From NCBI GenBank assembly GCA_900471515.1, contig UCFC01000018.1, positions 170,902 through 234,901 on the forward strand: a stretch of DNA of 64,000 bases, given 5' to 3'. Shown piece after piece: positions 40,862 to 50,816 of this stretch (positions within the stretch are counted from its first letter, which is position 1; each line of letters starts with the position of its first letter). A program made the position numbers and the translations under genes. Origin of the DNA: Hyphomicrobiales bacterium (GTDB lineage: Bacteria > Pseudomonadota > Alphaproteobacteria > Rhizobiales > Rhizobiaceae). The notes below the pieces were generated by a model that was not told the origin of the DNA, ran no database searches, and saw only the letters and a program-made list of their open reading frames with translations.

Positions 40862-42223
40862 ATGGGCGGCACCGGCGTCATCGACCATTTCCTGGAGGTC
40901 TTTACCCGCTACATCGATAGCGGCTTTGGTCTGCTCAGCGGCGAAGTGGCCTTCATCGCCACCACGCTGATCGTGATCGACGTGACGCTGGCCGCCCTGT
41001 TCTGGAGCTGGGGCGCCGACGACGACATCATGGCGCGCCTGGTCAAGAAGACTCTGTTCGTCGGCGTGTTCGCCTACCTGATCGGCAACTGGAACAACCT
41101 GGCGCGGATCATCTTCGAGAGCTTCGCCGGGCTCGGGCTGAAGGCGTCCGGCACCGGCTTCACCGTCGCCGACATGATGCGTCCCGGCCGCGTCGCGCAG
41201 ACAGGCCTCGATGCCGGCCGGCCGCTGCTCGATTCCATATCCGATCTCATGGGTTACTGGAGCTTCTTCGAGAACTTCATTCAGATCGCGGTGATGCTGC
41301 TCGCCTGGGCACTGGTGCTGCTCGCCTTCTTCATCCTCGCGATCCAGCTCTTCGTCACGCTGATCGAATTTAAGCTGACGACGCTCGCGGGCTTTGTGCT
41401 CATTCCCTTCGGTCTTTTCGGCAAGAGCGCTTTCATGGCCGAGCGTGTGCTCGGCAACGTCATCTCCTCCGGCATCAAGGTACTGGTCCTCGGTGTCATC
41501 ATCGGCATCGGCTCGAGCCTCTTCTCCGAGTTCACCGCCGGCTTCGGTGGTCGCACGCCGACCATCGACGAGGCGATGGCGATCGTGCTCGCAGCCCTGA
41601 CGCTGCTCGGCCTCGGCATCTTCGGTCCCGGCATCGCGAATGGCCTCGTCTCCGGCGGCCCCCAGCTCGGCGCAGGCGCCGCCGTCGGCTCAGGGCTCGC
41701 TGCGGGCGGCATGGTCGCAGCCGGCGCCGCCACGGTCGGCGCGGTTGCCTCTGGCGGCGCGGCGCTCGCAGGCGGTGCAGCCGCGGCGGCACGCGGCGGC
41801 GCTGCTCTCGCAGGCGGCGCATCGACCGCATACAGCCTCGGCGCCGCAGGGCAGACAGGTGCCTCGGGTATGGCCAGCGGCTTGGGCGGAGTCGCCCGGG
41901 CCGCTGGTTCCGCCGCCACATCGCCGCTTCGTCGTGCCGCCGAACGCGCGTCGGCCAGCATGCGCTCCAGCTTTTCGGGCGGAGCCCGCGCCGCCTTCGA
42001 GGCGACCGGCGGCTCGTCGACCATGGGCACCGTCGGCGAAGCGGCAAATGACGCTGCGCCGAGGTCCACCGCAAGCAGCGGCGATCAACCGCCGGCCTGG
42101 GCCCGCCGCATGAAGCGCTCCCAACAGATGAGCCACGCCGTCTCGACCACCGTCCATGCCGTGCGCAGCGGCGACAGCCACAGCGGCGGCTCCTCCATCA
42201 ACCTATCCGAAGGCGACCGCTGA
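40862..42223 (+). CDS. trbL: Conjugal transfer protein TrbL
   Basis: 453 aa VirB6-like polytopic membrane protein. Several membrane helices lie between about residues 20 and 260. Residues 255-345 are a long Gly/Ala-rich low-complexity stretch, then a Ser/Arg-rich tail. It forms part of the inner-membrane channel. The ATG follows the trbK stop by 4 nt and its stop shares one base with the trbF start. Confidence 0.93.
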   Translation: MGGTGVIDHFLEVFTRYIDSGFGLLSGEVAFIATTLIVIDVTLAALFWSWGADDDIMARLVKKTLFVGVFAYLIGNWNNLARIIFESFAGLGLKASGTGFTVADMMRPGRVAQTGLDAGRPLLDSISDLMGYWSFFENFIQIAVMLLAWALVLLAFFILAIQLFVTLIEFKLTTLAGFVLIPFGLFGKSAFMAERVLGNVISSGIKVLVLGVIIGIGSSLFSEFTAGFGGRTPTIDEAMAIVLAALTLLGLGIFGPGIANGLVSGGPQLGAGAAVGSGLAAGGMVAAGAATVGAVASGGAALAGGAAAAARGGAALAGGASTAYSLGAAGQTGASGMASGLGGVARAAGSAATSPLRRAAERASASMRSSFSGGARAAFEATGGSSTMGTVGEAANDAAPRSTASSGDQPPAWARRMKRSQQMSHAVSTTVHAVRSGDSHSGGSSINLSEGDR

Positions 42224-42906
42224 TGTTCCGACGACCCTCGACCCGCTATGGAAAAGCTCCCGAACCCGAAACGCCGTATCAGCGCGCCGCGCAGGTCTGG
42301 GATGACCGCATCGGCTCGGCCCGGGTCCAGGCGCGCAACTGGCGCTACATGGCCTTCGGGTCCCTCTTCCTGTCGGCGGGGTTCGCGGCGGCGCTGGTCT
42401 GGCAGTCGGCGCGCGGCACTGTCGTTCCCTGGGTCGTTCAGACGGATCGGCTCGGCCAGGCGCAGGCGATCGCCCCGGCGACGCCCGACTATCAGCCGAC
42501 CGACCCGCAGATCGCATTCCACCTCGCACGCTTCATCGAGCAGGTCCGCTCGATCCCGGCGGACGCGATCATCGTCCGGCAGAACTGGCTGCGCGCCTAT
42601 GACTTCACGACAGACCGCGGAGCCGCCGCGCTCAACGACTACGCGCGCTCGAACGATCCCTTCACCAAGGTGAGCCGCCAGCAGATCGCCGTAGACGTCT
42701 CAAGCGTGATCCGCGCATCGCCCGACAGCTTCCGGGTCGCCTGGACCGAGCGGCGCTACGAGAACGGCCAGCTCGCCGACACGACCCGATGGACGGCGAT
42801 CCTCACCATCGTCGTCCAGATTCCGCGCAACGCCGACCGGCTGCGCGCCAATCCGCTGGGGATCTACGTCAACGCAATTTCATGGTCACGGGAGCTGGGG
42901 CAATGA
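42223..42906 (+). CDS. trbF: Conjugal transfer protein TrbF
   Basis: 227 aa VirB8-like bitopic protein: cytoplasmic start with RPSTRYGKAPEPETPYQRAAQVWDDRIGSARVQARNWR, membrane helix at about 43-63, then a periplasmic NTF2-like domain (WTERRYENGQLADTTRWTAILTIVVQ). It assembles the channel core. Overlaps trbG by 4 nt. Confidence 0.95.
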   Translation: MFRRPSTRYGKAPEPETPYQRAAQVWDDRIGSARVQARNWRYMAFGSLFLSAGFAAALVWQSARGTVVPWVVQTDRLGQAQAIAPATPDYQPTDPQIAFHLARFIEQVRSIPADAIIVRQNWLRAYDFTTDRGAAALNDYARSNDPFTKVSRQQIAVDVSSVIRASPDSFRVAWTERRYENGQLADTTRWTAILTIVVQIPRNADRLRANPLGIYVNAISWSRELGQ

Positions 42907-43931
42907 CGATGCCGATTTTCCGTAAAGCCGGAGAACCGGCTTTCCGCACTCACACATTGGCGGCTTTGCTGCTTTCCGCCACGGCGCTTGCCGGCTGCGC
43001 AACGACGCAGAGGCCGCCCGAGATCAGCTACGACGACGCGCCCGCCGCCGTGCAGACCGTCGATCCGCCGGCGCCGGTCAGCGTGGTCGAACTGCCGAGA
43101 CCGCTTCCGCTGCCCGGACAGATGAAGCCGGTCGAGGAAGCGCGGCGAGCGCCCGAACCCGCCGATCCGACGGCACGCGTCAACCAGGCCAATGCCGCCG
43201 CCCGCATCCAGCCGGTGCGCGACGGCTTCATCAATTCCATGCAGGTCTATCCCTTCACCCAAGGAGCGCTCTATCAGGTCTACACCGCCGTCGGGCAGAT
43301 AACCGACATCGCGCTCCAGCCGGGCGAGCAGCTCGTCGGCTCCGGGCCGGTGGCGGCCGGCGATACGGTCCGCTGGATCATCGGCGACACGCAAAGCGGT
43401 TCCGGAGCGACTCTGCAGGTCCACATCCTGGTGAAGCCCACCCGCGCCGATCTGATGACCAATCTCGTCATCAACACCAATCTGCGCACCTATCACATGG
43501 AGCTGCGCTCGACCGAGCGTACCTATATGGCCTCGGTCTCCTGGCAATATCCGCAGGACCAGCTCATCGCGCTGCGTCGCCAGAACGCCGAAGCGCAGGC
43601 GACCCAGCCGGTCGCGACCGGCGTCGATCTCTCGCGCATCAATTTCCGCTACGAGGTGACGGGCGATCGCGCCGCGTGGCGTCCGCTGCGCGCCTATGAC
43701 GACGGCCGGCAGGTCTTCATCGAATTCCCGAGGGGCATCGGTCAGGGTGAAATGCCGCCGCTCTTCGTTGTCGGCGCCAAAGGCAACACCTCCGAACTCG
43801 TCAACTATCGGGTCCGCAACAACTACATGATCGTCGATCGGCTCTTTGCGGCCGCGGAGCTGCGCTTCGGCTCCGGCGACAATCAGAAGCGCGTCCGGGT
43901 CACCCGCACCGACGGGAGGCCCGCGTCGTGA
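42903..43931 (+). CDS. trbG: Conjugal transfer protein TrbG
   Basis: 342 aa VirB9-like protein. The signal sequence ends in LAGC, so it is probably a lipoprotein. A Pro-rich segment (about 45-85) leads to the beta-rich VirB9 domain (VGQITDIALQPGEQL; YMASVSWQYPQDQL; RNNYMIVDRLF). It forms the outer-membrane part of the channel with TrbI. Start ATG 42903 overlaps the trbF stop. Confidence 0.94.
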   Translation: MTMPIFRKAGEPAFRTHTLAALLLSATALAGCATTQRPPEISYDDAPAAVQTVDPPAPVSVVELPRPLPLPGQMKPVEEARRAPEPADPTARVNQANAAARIQPVRDGFINSMQVYPFTQGALYQVYTAVGQITDIALQPGEQLVGSGPVAAGDTVRWIIGDTQSGSGATLQVHILVKPTRADLMTNLVINTNLRTYHMELRSTERTYMASVSWQYPQDQLIALRRQNAEAQATQPVATGVDLSRINFRYEVTGDRAAWRPLRAYDDGRQVFIEFPRGIGQGEMPPLFVVGAKGNTSELVNYRVRNNYMIVDRLFAAAELRFGSGDNQKRVRVTRTDGRPAS

Positions 43932-45136
43932 GCGATGACCGGAACGAGGAAGAGGAAGCCGGCGCGCCTCTGACGGGATCGGCGCCGGAGGCGGCCGCCC
44001 CGATGCGGCTGCGCGCCGAGGCCCCGCGTGTCACGCGGCTGTCGCGCAAGGTTCTCGCCGGGCTCGGCCTGGTGGCGAGCCTGGGCCTCGGCGGCGCGCT
44101 GGTCTACGCGCTCCAGACCCGCAACGGCGGGCGGCCGCCCGAGGAACTCTATTCGACCGACAATCGCTCGACGGCGGACGGCCTTCAGGGTCTGCCGCGG
44201 GACTATACCGGCGTGCCGCAGCTCGGGCCGCCATTGCCCGGCGATCTCGGCCGGCCGATCGTCAGCGCGCAGAACCGCGGCCAGCCCGTGCCGACGCCCG
44301 GCGTCGGGCCTGTACAGCCCGGCATCAGCCCGGAGGAGCAGCGCCGCCTACAGGAGATCGAAACGGCGCGGACTAGCCGGCTGTTTGCGGCCTCGGAAGC
44401 GCGCATCACGACGCCGGCGACGACGAGCACGCAGACGCTGGCGCAGCCCGATCTAACGAGCCTTGGCCTCGCGCCGCCGGCGGCGACGCCAACGGCTCAG
44501 GAGCGGCAACAGGCATTCCTCAATGCGCCAGTCGATCGGCGCACTGTCGCTGCCGATCGTGTTGCAGCGCCGGCATCGCCGAACATCCTTCAGGCGGGCG
44601 CAGTCATCTCGGCGGCGCTGATCACGGGCATCCGTTCGGACCTGCCGGGTCAGATCACCGCGCAGGTCACCGAGAACATCTACGACAGCCCGACCGGCCG
44701 CATCCTTCTCGTCCCGCAGGGCACGCGCGTCATCGGCCAGTACGACAACAACGTCCAGTTCGGGCAGAGCCGTGTACTGCTGGTCTGGAACCGCCTGATC
44801 TTCCCGAATGGCCGCAGCATTCTGCTGGAGCGGCAGCCTGGCGCCGACGCCGAGGGCTATGCCGGCCTGCAGGACGGCGTCGACTATCACTGGTGGGATC
44901 TGGCTAAGGCCGCTGGCCTCTCAACGCTGCTCAGCGTCGGCGCCGAACTCGCCACCAATGACGACGACCGGCTGATCCAGGCGATCCGCAACGGCGGCCA
45001 GGACACGATCAACGACGCTGGCCAGCAGATCATCCGCCGCCAGCTCACGATCGCGCCGACGCTGATGATCCGACCGGGTTTCCCCGTCCGTGTCATCGTC
45101 ACCCACGATCTGGTGCTTGAACCTTACGGAAACTGA
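43928..45136 (+). CDS. trbI: Conjugal transfer protein TrbI
   Basis: 402 aa VirB10-like protein. Acidic cytoplasmic start, one membrane helix (VLAGLGLVASLGLGGALVYAL, about 39-59), a long Pro-rich periplasmic linker to about 200, then the VirB10 beta-barrel domain (LQAGAVISAALITGIRSDLPGQITAQVTENIYDSPTGRILLVPQGTRVIGQYD). It spans the envelope and links inner and outer complexes. GTG start overlapping trbG. Confidence 0.95.
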   Translation: MSDDRNEEEEAGAPLTGSAPEAAAPMRLRAEAPRVTRLSRKVLAGLGLVASLGLGGALVYALQTRNGGRPPEELYSTDNRSTADGLQGLPRDYTGVPQLGPPLPGDLGRPIVSAQNRGQPVPTPGVGPVQPGISPEEQRRLQEIETARTSRLFAASEARITTPATTSTQTLAQPDLTSLGLAPPAATPTAQERQQAFLNAPVDRRTVAADRVAAPASPNILQAGAVISAALITGIRSDLPGQITAQVTENIYDSPTGRILLVPQGTRVIGQYDNNVQFGQSRVLLVWNRLIFPNGRSILLERQPGADAEGYAGLQDGVDYHWWDLAKAAGLSTLLSVGAELATNDDDRLIQAIRNGGQDTINDAGQQIIRRQLTIAPTLMIRPGFPVRVIVTHDLVLEPYGN

Positions 45137-45137
45137 A

Positions 45138-45380
45138 ATGACCAAGCTCAAGCTCGGCGCTATCGCCAATGACAAGCCCATCAAGGTGACGGTCGAGCTA
45201 CCGGCGCCGCTGCACCGGGATCTCGTCGCCTACGCGGAGGCCTTGGCCCGCGAGACGGGACAACCGGTCTCCGATCCAGCGAAGCTCATCGTGCCGATGG
45301 TTCAGCGCTTCATCGCCACGGATCGTGGCTTCGCTCGTGCACGCCGGAGTCCGTCAACGTCGGCGTCGAATACGCCGTAG
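45138..45380 (+). CDS. DUF2274 protein
   Basis: 80 aa. MTKLKLGAIANDKPIKVTVELPAPLHRDLVAYAEALARETGQ has the RHH-like beta-helix-helix look of DUF2274, which normally follows trbI in alphaproteobacterial ICEs. It starts 1 nt after the trbI stop. Probably a DNA-binding regulator or plasmid stability factor; unproven. It ends the transfer operon. Confidence 0.85.
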   Translation: MTKLKLGAIANDKPIKVTVELPAPLHRDLVAYAEALARETGQPVSDPAKLIVPMVQRFIATDRGFARARRSPSTSASNTP

Positions 45381-45533
45381 CGAGGACTTGCTGCTTGCTC
45401 ACCTCGGCCACCAGCGCGCATCTACGCGATGCAACTGGTCTTGGCGAATTAAGCCCTTGTTTGGGGCTATGGCGTAGAATCGTGCGCGGTCGTCAGCGCA
45501 GAGTTCGCCGTTTGTTCCTACTCGCGGGAGGCG

Positions 45534-46706
45534 CTATGCTGCAGGGCGCCTGAGGGGCCGGAAGAAGGCACGCACGTCCTCAGCAAGCAGTTCGGGCACC
45601 TCCCATGCGGCGAAGTGCCCGCCACGCGGGAGCTCCGTCCAATGAACGACATTGAACGCGCGTTCCACCCACTCGCGAGGCGGCATCGGAATCTCTGCGG
45701 GCAGCTTGACCACACCTGTAGGCGGCTCGACTTTCTGTCCCGCGGCGAGATGGAACGGGCGCTCTCGCGCCTCGCTATAGAAGCGCATTGCGGAGTGAGC
45801 GGTCCCGGTCAGCCAATAGAGCATGATATCTGTGATCATTTCGTCCTTGGTGACAGCGTCGTCCGGTTCGCCCCGGTTGTCGGTCCAGCTACGAAACTTT
45901 TCGACGTACCAGGCCGCGAGTCCGACCGGCGAGTCGGATAGCGCATATGCGACCGTCAGCGGCTTAGTGGCCTGTATAGCGAAGTAGGCCGCTTCCGCCT
46001 CGGCCCATTGCGCCGCTTTCACGAGATAGGCATTTTCTGCTGCCGACAGCGGCCTGTCGCTTTCACGCAAGTCAGGCCTGAAGCGCGCCGAGAGGTAGTT
46101 CAGATGGACGCCCACGACCCGGTCGGGATGGCGCAGGCCGGTGACCGCGCTAATCCAAGACCCCCAGTCGCCGCCCTGAACACCAAATCGCTCGTAGCCA
46201 AGCATCCCCATCAACTCGGCCCAAAGGTCCGCGACCGCAAAGAAGTTCATGCCGCGCTTTTCTGGGCGGCTCGAAAAGCCGTAGCCGGGAATGGAAGGAG
46301 CGATAACCGTGAACGCATCCTCCGCCTTTCCGCCGTGCGCGACGGGATCGGTAAGCATAGGAATGATCTTCAGCATCTCAACGAAGCTGCCTGGCCATCC
46401 ATGTGTGATCACGAGCGGTACCGGGTTAAGCCCCTTGCCGACTTGATGAATAAAATGAATTCGGTTCCCGCCAATATCGGCGACAAAATTGGGGAAACTA
46501 TTGATTCGCCGCTCCTGTTCACGCCAGTCGAATCGGTTGAGCCAGTGATCAACAAAGCTCTGCATGTAGGAAACTGGCGGACCATACTGCCAAGCATTCG
46601 CCGCCACCTCATCTGGCCAGACGGTGCGCGCAAGACGCTCCCTCAAGTCCTCGAGCGCCCGATCATCCGCATAAAACTGGAAAGGCTTGGGCCCTGCTGT
46701 AGTCAT
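45534..46706 (-). CDS. Epoxide hydrolase, N-terminal EHN type
   Basis: 390 aa alpha/beta-hydrolase of the microsomal-type epoxide hydrolase family. The EHN lid domain occupies about residues 1-105. HGWPGSFVE near residue 100 gives the oxyanion hole, GGDWGSWIS near residue 178 holds the nucleophile Asp, and RGGHFAAWE near residue 365 the catalytic His. It adds water to an epoxide, giving a diol. First gene of the metabolic cargo; it points toward the SDR gene upstream on the same strand (45 bp apart), so the two may be cotranscribed under the AraC-type regulator. Confidence 0.9.
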   Translation of the reverse strand: MTTAGPKPFQFYADDRALEDLRERLARTVWPDEVAANAWQYGPPVSYMQSFVDHWLNRFDWREQERRINSFPNFVADIGGNRIHFIHQVGKGLNPVPLVITHGWPGSFVEMLKIIPMLTDPVAHGGKAEDAFTVIAPSIPGYGFSSRPEKRGMNFFAVADLWAELMGMLGYERFGVQGGDWGSWISAVTGLRHPDRVVGVHLNYLSARFRPDLRESDRPLSAAENAYLVKAAQWAEAEAAYFAIQATKPLTVAYALSDSPVGLAAWYVEKFRSWTDNRGEPDDAVTKDEMITDIMLYWLTGTAHSAMRFYSEARERPFHLAAGQKVEPPTGVVKLPAEIPMPPREWVERAFNVVHWTELPRGGHFAAWEVPELLAEDVRAFFRPLRRPAA

Positions 46707-46751
46707 GAAGACACTCGCTCCTTTCTCCGAGCAAGAACAATGGGCGTTGAC

Positions 46752-47591
46752 TTAATCCTGCGGAAAGTCCGTGCTTAGCGTCAGGTCTTTCCAGTCATCG
46801 AAGTTCTTCCGCAGTGCATCGAGGTGAGAAAGGGCGAGTTGATAGGCATCAGAACCCAACAGCAGCCGTAGCGGCGGCTCCGAAGAATCGACGGCCGTGA
46901 TGATAGCGGCGGCACCACGGACGGGATCGCCGGCCTGCTTGCCCGAATATTCCTGCGCTGCCTTGATCCGAGCACCAGCGGTCTCCGCGTAATCATCGAT
47001 CCTCGTTTTCGACGTGACCATCGAGCGGCCGGCCCAATCGGTCCGGAAGCGACCGGGCTCAACGATCGTGACCTTGATTCCGAGCGGGGCCACCTCCATC
47101 GCTAGCGATTCCGAGAAGCCCTCGACGGCGAATTTGCTGGCGTGATAGTAGCCCGTCGCCGGGTATGCCATCAGGCCGCCGAGCGACGACACATTGACAA
47201 TGTGGCCACTGCGGCGAGCGCGCATGCCTGGCAAGACCTTCCTGGTCAACGAATAAAGGCCGAATACGTTGGTCTCGAATTGGCGTCGGATTTCCGCATC
47301 CTCTCCTTCCTCGATGGCGGAGAAGTAACCGTAGCCAGCGTTGTTCACGAGCACATCGATACGACCGAAATGCGCCTCAGCGTTGCTGACCGCTCTCGTA
47401 ATCGCTGCCTCGTGCGTGACATCGAGGGGAAGCACTATGGCCTTGTCGCCGTGCTTTGCGGCGAGTTCCTCTAGCCGCGACGGCATTCGTGCCGTCAACA
47501 CGGCACGGTCACCGCGCTTCAGAACCTGCTGAGCAAGCTCACGACCAAAGCCCGTCGAGCATCCAGTGATGAACCAAATCTTCTCCGACAC
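46752..47591 (-). CDS. SDR-family oxidoreductase
   Basis: 279 aa classical short-chain dehydrogenase. FITGCSTGFGRELAQQ (TGxxxGxG) binds the cofactor, NNAGYGYFS is the NAG motif, and catalytic Ser/Tyr/Lys are in VSSLGGLMAYPATGYYHASKFAVEG. The substrate is unknown; related proteins are often annotated as ketoreductases. It is divergent from the AraC-type gene, with about 230 bp between the two starts, a typical regulator-target arrangement. Confidence 0.88.
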   Translation of the reverse strand: MSEKIWFITGCSTGFGRELAQQVLKRGDRAVLTARMPSRLEELAAKHGDKAIVLPLDVTHEAAITRAVSNAEAHFGRIDVLVNNAGYGYFSAIEEGEDAEIRRQFETNVFGLYSLTRKVLPGMRARRSGHIVNVSSLGGLMAYPATGYYHASKFAVEGFSESLAMEVAPLGIKVTIVEPGRFRTDWAGRSMVTSKTRIDDYAETAGARIKAAQEYSGKQAGDPVRGAAAIITAVDSSEPPLRLLLGSDAYQLALSHLDALRKNFDDWKDLTLSTDFPQD

Positions 47592-47822
47592 GGGGAGCGT
47601 CCTTTCCGATTAAGCACACGTCAGCCGCCTTCGAACGCACTCGGCATATGGCGGTGATTGGCTGGGCCAGCGGGATGCCAGCTCCTCACAACAGAAACTT
47701 GGCAATCTCCGCTGGTTGAAACTACGGAAATTATGCCAATATTTTGCACGATCCTACCAAATGCGGCTGAGAAGCGACCCATAGCGCTGCGCCTGCCTGC
47801 AACATCGAACGAAAGGAGGCGA

Positions 47823-48740
47823 ATGATGCGCGATTTGCTTGGAACCATGTGCAACGTAGTGGAGCGGCATGCGAACCAACCGCACCAGTCAACCGTTATC
47901 CCTGGTCTGACCCTCTACCAGATGACGACAAACGTGCATTCATTGCATGCCCTCTACAACCCTCGCGTTTGCATTATCTTGCGAGGCAGAAAAACCGTCA
48001 GCCTGGGAGATGCGTCTTTCACTGCCGACTCATCGACCTTCCTGCTGGCTACCGTCGACCTTCCAGTGACGTCCCGGGTTGTCCTGGCGGAGGACGGTCG
48101 CTCGCATCTTGCCCTGACTCTCGATCTCGACCGAGCGCTGCTGGCGGAAGTGCTTCAGCGCTTTCAGATACGCTCGACGGCGTTGGCCCCACCGGCAGGC
48201 CTAGCCGCCGCGCCGATGCAGCCGGCACTCCTCGAACCATTCGGACGGCTGGTGGACCTGCTTGATTGTCCGAAAGATATCGAGTTCGTTCGGCCGCTGA
48301 TATTGCAGGAGATCCACTATCGGCTCCTGAGCAGCGGTCTGGTGGGCAACCTAGTACAGTTTGCTATGAGCGGTTCGCACCTTTGGCAGATCAGCAAGGC
48401 TACCGCCTGGATCAAGGCGAACTACAAGGAGCAAATGACCATTGAAGCGCTCGCAGACCTTGCGGGAATGAGCGTCACGTCTTTCCATCGCCACTTCAAG
48501 GCAGTGACGCTCATGACCCCAATCCAGTATCGGACGCAGATCCGGTTACAGGAGGCACGACGGCTTCTGATCTCTGACCGCCTCCCGGCCGGCGTGGCCG
48601 GGATGGCAGTCGGCTACGATAGCCAATCGCAATTCAGCCGCGACTATAAACGAATGTTCGGCGCGCCGCCTGTGGCCGACACATCGACGGTGCTTGGCAT
48701 CACGGGCACGGCCGACAGCGAACCGATGTTGGCGAATTGA
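47823..48740 (+). CDS. AraC-family transcriptional regulator
   Basis: About 305 aa. The N-terminal part (about 1-190) is an AraC_N-type ligand-binding domain (SLHALYNPRVCIILRGRKTVSLGD). The C-terminal double HTH is clear: ATAWIKANYKEQMTIEALADLAGMSVTSFHRHFKAVTLMTPIQYRTQIRLQEARRLL, then VGYDSQSQFSRDYKRMFGAPP. I choose ATG 47823 (or 47826) because AGGAGG ends 3-6 nt before it; the frame is open to 47658. It probably activates the divergent SDR and epoxide hydrolase genes. Confidence 0.88.
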   Translation: MMRDLLGTMCNVVERHANQPHQSTVIPGLTLYQMTTNVHSLHALYNPRVCIILRGRKTVSLGDASFTADSSTFLLATVDLPVTSRVVLAEDGRSHLALTLDLDRALLAEVLQRFQIRSTALAPPAGLAAAPMQPALLEPFGRLVDLLDCPKDIEFVRPLILQEIHYRLLSSGLVGNLVQFAMSGSHLWQISKATAWIKANYKEQMTIEALADLAGMSVTSFHRHFKAVTLMTPIQYRTQIRLQEARRLLISDRLPAGVAGMAVGYDSQSQFSRDYKRMFGAPPVADTSTVLGITGTADSEPMLAN

Positions 48741-49389
48741 GGTCGCCTGCCGTCTACGCGGACGAATAAGCGTGTGAGTGCCTGTGACGAACTGAGACAA
48801 GTGCATGGCAGCGCTCAGGCTGCACCTTGCAACTCGGAACCGCACGCTTCGCGACAGGCTTCGGTATCGGCCTGGCCGAGGTCGACGGACGGGCCTTGCC
48901 AGCGAGGATGAAGTAGACCCACCCGATCTCCTGAGATGACGCCGCTTTCACCGGCAGAGAATCCAAATTTCTTCAGGCTGGCGTCTATACTAGCCGTCCT
49001 GTCCACATTTTAGAACTTCCGCGGCAAGGCCGCGCCCGTTAACTGAACGAGCAAGCACAAGGCTACCGATCATTAAGACAATATCTCGAATTGCCTGGCC
49101 CCTGGCGTCGGCAGTAAATCATCGGCTCCGATTCCCAAGCCGAGGGCTGTGCTCACATTGACAAAGGCCATGATGGAACCACCATCCGCGCCAGCCTGCT
49201 TCGGTATTTTCTGCCGATCACCCCGCCGAAGACCAATTTGCGCGAACCCGCCGCCTGCGACTTACGTTGATGCCGGGACCGTAGTCGCATCGAGCACGTC
49301 CCCGGCTACCTCGAGCATCAGCGTCGCGTTTCCAGCCTTCTCAATCTCGCTGCCATCCGCAGATGGCAACCGAGCCGATAGAACCTGGG
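48741..49389. other. 650-bp gap with a possible gene remnant
   Basis: No intact gene. On the minus strand one frame from about 49393 down to 49078 reads as plausible protein (IEKAGNATLMLEVAGDVLD, then after one in-frame stop SIMAFVNVSTALGLGIGADD) and then ends; I do not recognise a family. It may be a decayed gene or chance. The part 48741-49077 shows nothing. Confidence 0.3.
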
Positions 49390-50181
49390 TCAATTCTCAC
49401 CCGCGATGAACCCAACAGCGAGCGCAATAACGTTCGGGTCATGCAAGATCCGACCATGCCCGAGACCATCTACTTGCTTGAAGATCGCATCAGGCCAACG
49501 CGAAGCGGTCTCACGCGAATCGGCGATCGAAACGATTCGATCGTCGCCTGAATGGACTAGCATCGCTTTTTGTGGCAATCGCGCGACCAATGCGGGCACA
49601 TCCACTTCTTGCAGGCCGGCGCCGAGATCGGCCAATACCTGCTCCATGGCCGCCCAGTCCTGTTCATCAAGCCCGGCCCTAGCGGCCATTGTCCTCGCCT
49701 GATCGCGATAGCGGGCGGGCGCCGAGATCAGAACGACCCTCTCGAGTTCAAGACCATGGGACAGCGCCAGGATTGAAACGGCCGCCCCCATCGAGTGAGC
49801 GATGAGGCCGCGGATAGGTCCGCAGACATTCGCCACCGAGCGGACCACCTTTGCCAATTGCGGGATCGTTGCGGTTTCTCCAGACGAGAGACCGTGAGCT
49901 GGAAGGTCCAACGTGATGACGCTCATACCCGCCGCCAACAGGGGCGCTAAAAAGCCCAGCATATCACTATGGTCAGCTTGCCAGCCATGAATCAGAAGAA
50001 CCGCAGGCCCCTGCCCCCAGCGCCAGACCACGACCTTGCCGTCATCGGTGTCGACGACGAACTGGGTGCCATCATCCGGATCACGCGGAGTTCCACGCCT
50101 CTTAGAGCGTTGAGGCGTGATGAAAGCATGCGCCAAGGTCACGGGATCGGGCCGACGCAAGTGTTCTGGGTTGAGTGCCAT
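49390..50181 (-). CDS. Alpha/beta-fold hydrolase
   Basis: 263 aa. HGWQADHSD near residue 74 (oxyanion region), nucleophile Ser in GLIAHSMGAAVS near residue 132, acid in HSGDDRIVS near residue 213, and catalytic His in GLGHGRILHD near residue 240 make a full triad. The substrate, probably an ester or thioester, is not evident. I take the ATG at 50181 (MALNPEHLRRPD); a longer frame starts at 50280 but begins with Arg/Cys-rich sequence. Confidence 0.82.
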   Translation of the reverse strand: MALNPEHLRRPDPVTLAHAFITPQRSKRRGTPRDPDDGTQFVVDTDDGKVVVWRWGQGPAVLLIHGWQADHSDMLGFLAPLLAAGMSVITLDLPAHGLSSGETATIPQLAKVVRSVANVCGPIRGLIAHSMGAAVSILALSHGLELERVVLISAPARYRDQARTMAARAGLDEQDWAAMEQVLADLGAGLQEVDVPALVARLPQKAMLVHSGDDRIVSIADSRETASRWPDAIFKQVDGLGHGRILHDPNVIALAVGFIAGEN

Positions 50182-50297
50182 GATGTGTCCGTTACATGAT
50201 CGCCATGCCACGTGGCCAGCAGTCCGTTTTGTAGTAGAATAAAAGCCACAGCGGACTGGTCTCGAACCTTCGGAGAACATGCCCGCGCGGGGGTGGA

Positions 50298-50816
50298 TTA
50301 AACAGTCCGCCTAGGATCGATGATGTTCCGATGAGCTGCTTCCAGCATCATGGCCATCTTGTTGTCTAGGTCCACTCCAACTTCGTCGATACGGGCGTCG
50401 CCGATGCTGCCGAATAATGCGGATGGCTGGTCATATTCCACAATGGCGTTGCCGGCCGCGTCGGCATGCACGAGCACGCGTAGCGGCGCGTAGAGACCCG
50501 CACGGATGTTATAGCGCATCATGCTGAGCGCGATTAGCGGGTTGCCGATCAGATACTGATGCGCCCTCATCTTCCGGCTTTCGAGGACGAACAAGGCGCC
50601 CATCGGGAGCTTGGCGAAGGCCATCAACCCAAACGGCCCGGCCTGGGAAGCAATGACCTTTCGCCCCTCCTCCAAGGTCGAGTTGTCAGTGAGAAGATGC
50701 TGATAGGCATTTGGATTGTGGACGCCCAGATGAGCCTCCATCGCCTCGATAAAAATGTCGTATTTGCAACCCGTCTCGACGATGATGTGTTTTACTACGA
50801 ATTCGTTCGTGGTCAT
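50298..50816 (-). CDS. DUF302-like protein
   Basis: 172 aa. The central sequence HQYLIGNPLIALSMMRYNIRAGLYAPLRVLVHADAAGNAIVEYDQPSALFGSI matches the DUF302 family, whose members are small soluble proteins of unknown role. ATG at 50816 has AGGAG at 8 nt; GTG at 50825 would lie too close to it. It is on the same strand as the hydrolase gene just downstream and may be cotranscribed. Confidence 0.75.
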   Translation of the reverse strand: MTTNEFVVKHIIVETGCKYDIFIEAMEAHLGVHNPNAYQHLLTDNSTLEEGRKVIASQAGPFGLMAFAKLPMGALFVLESRKMRAHQYLIGNPLIALSMMRYNIRAGLYAPLRVLVHADAAGNAIVEYDQPSALFGSIGDARIDEVGVDLDNKMAMMLEAAHRNIIDPRRTV

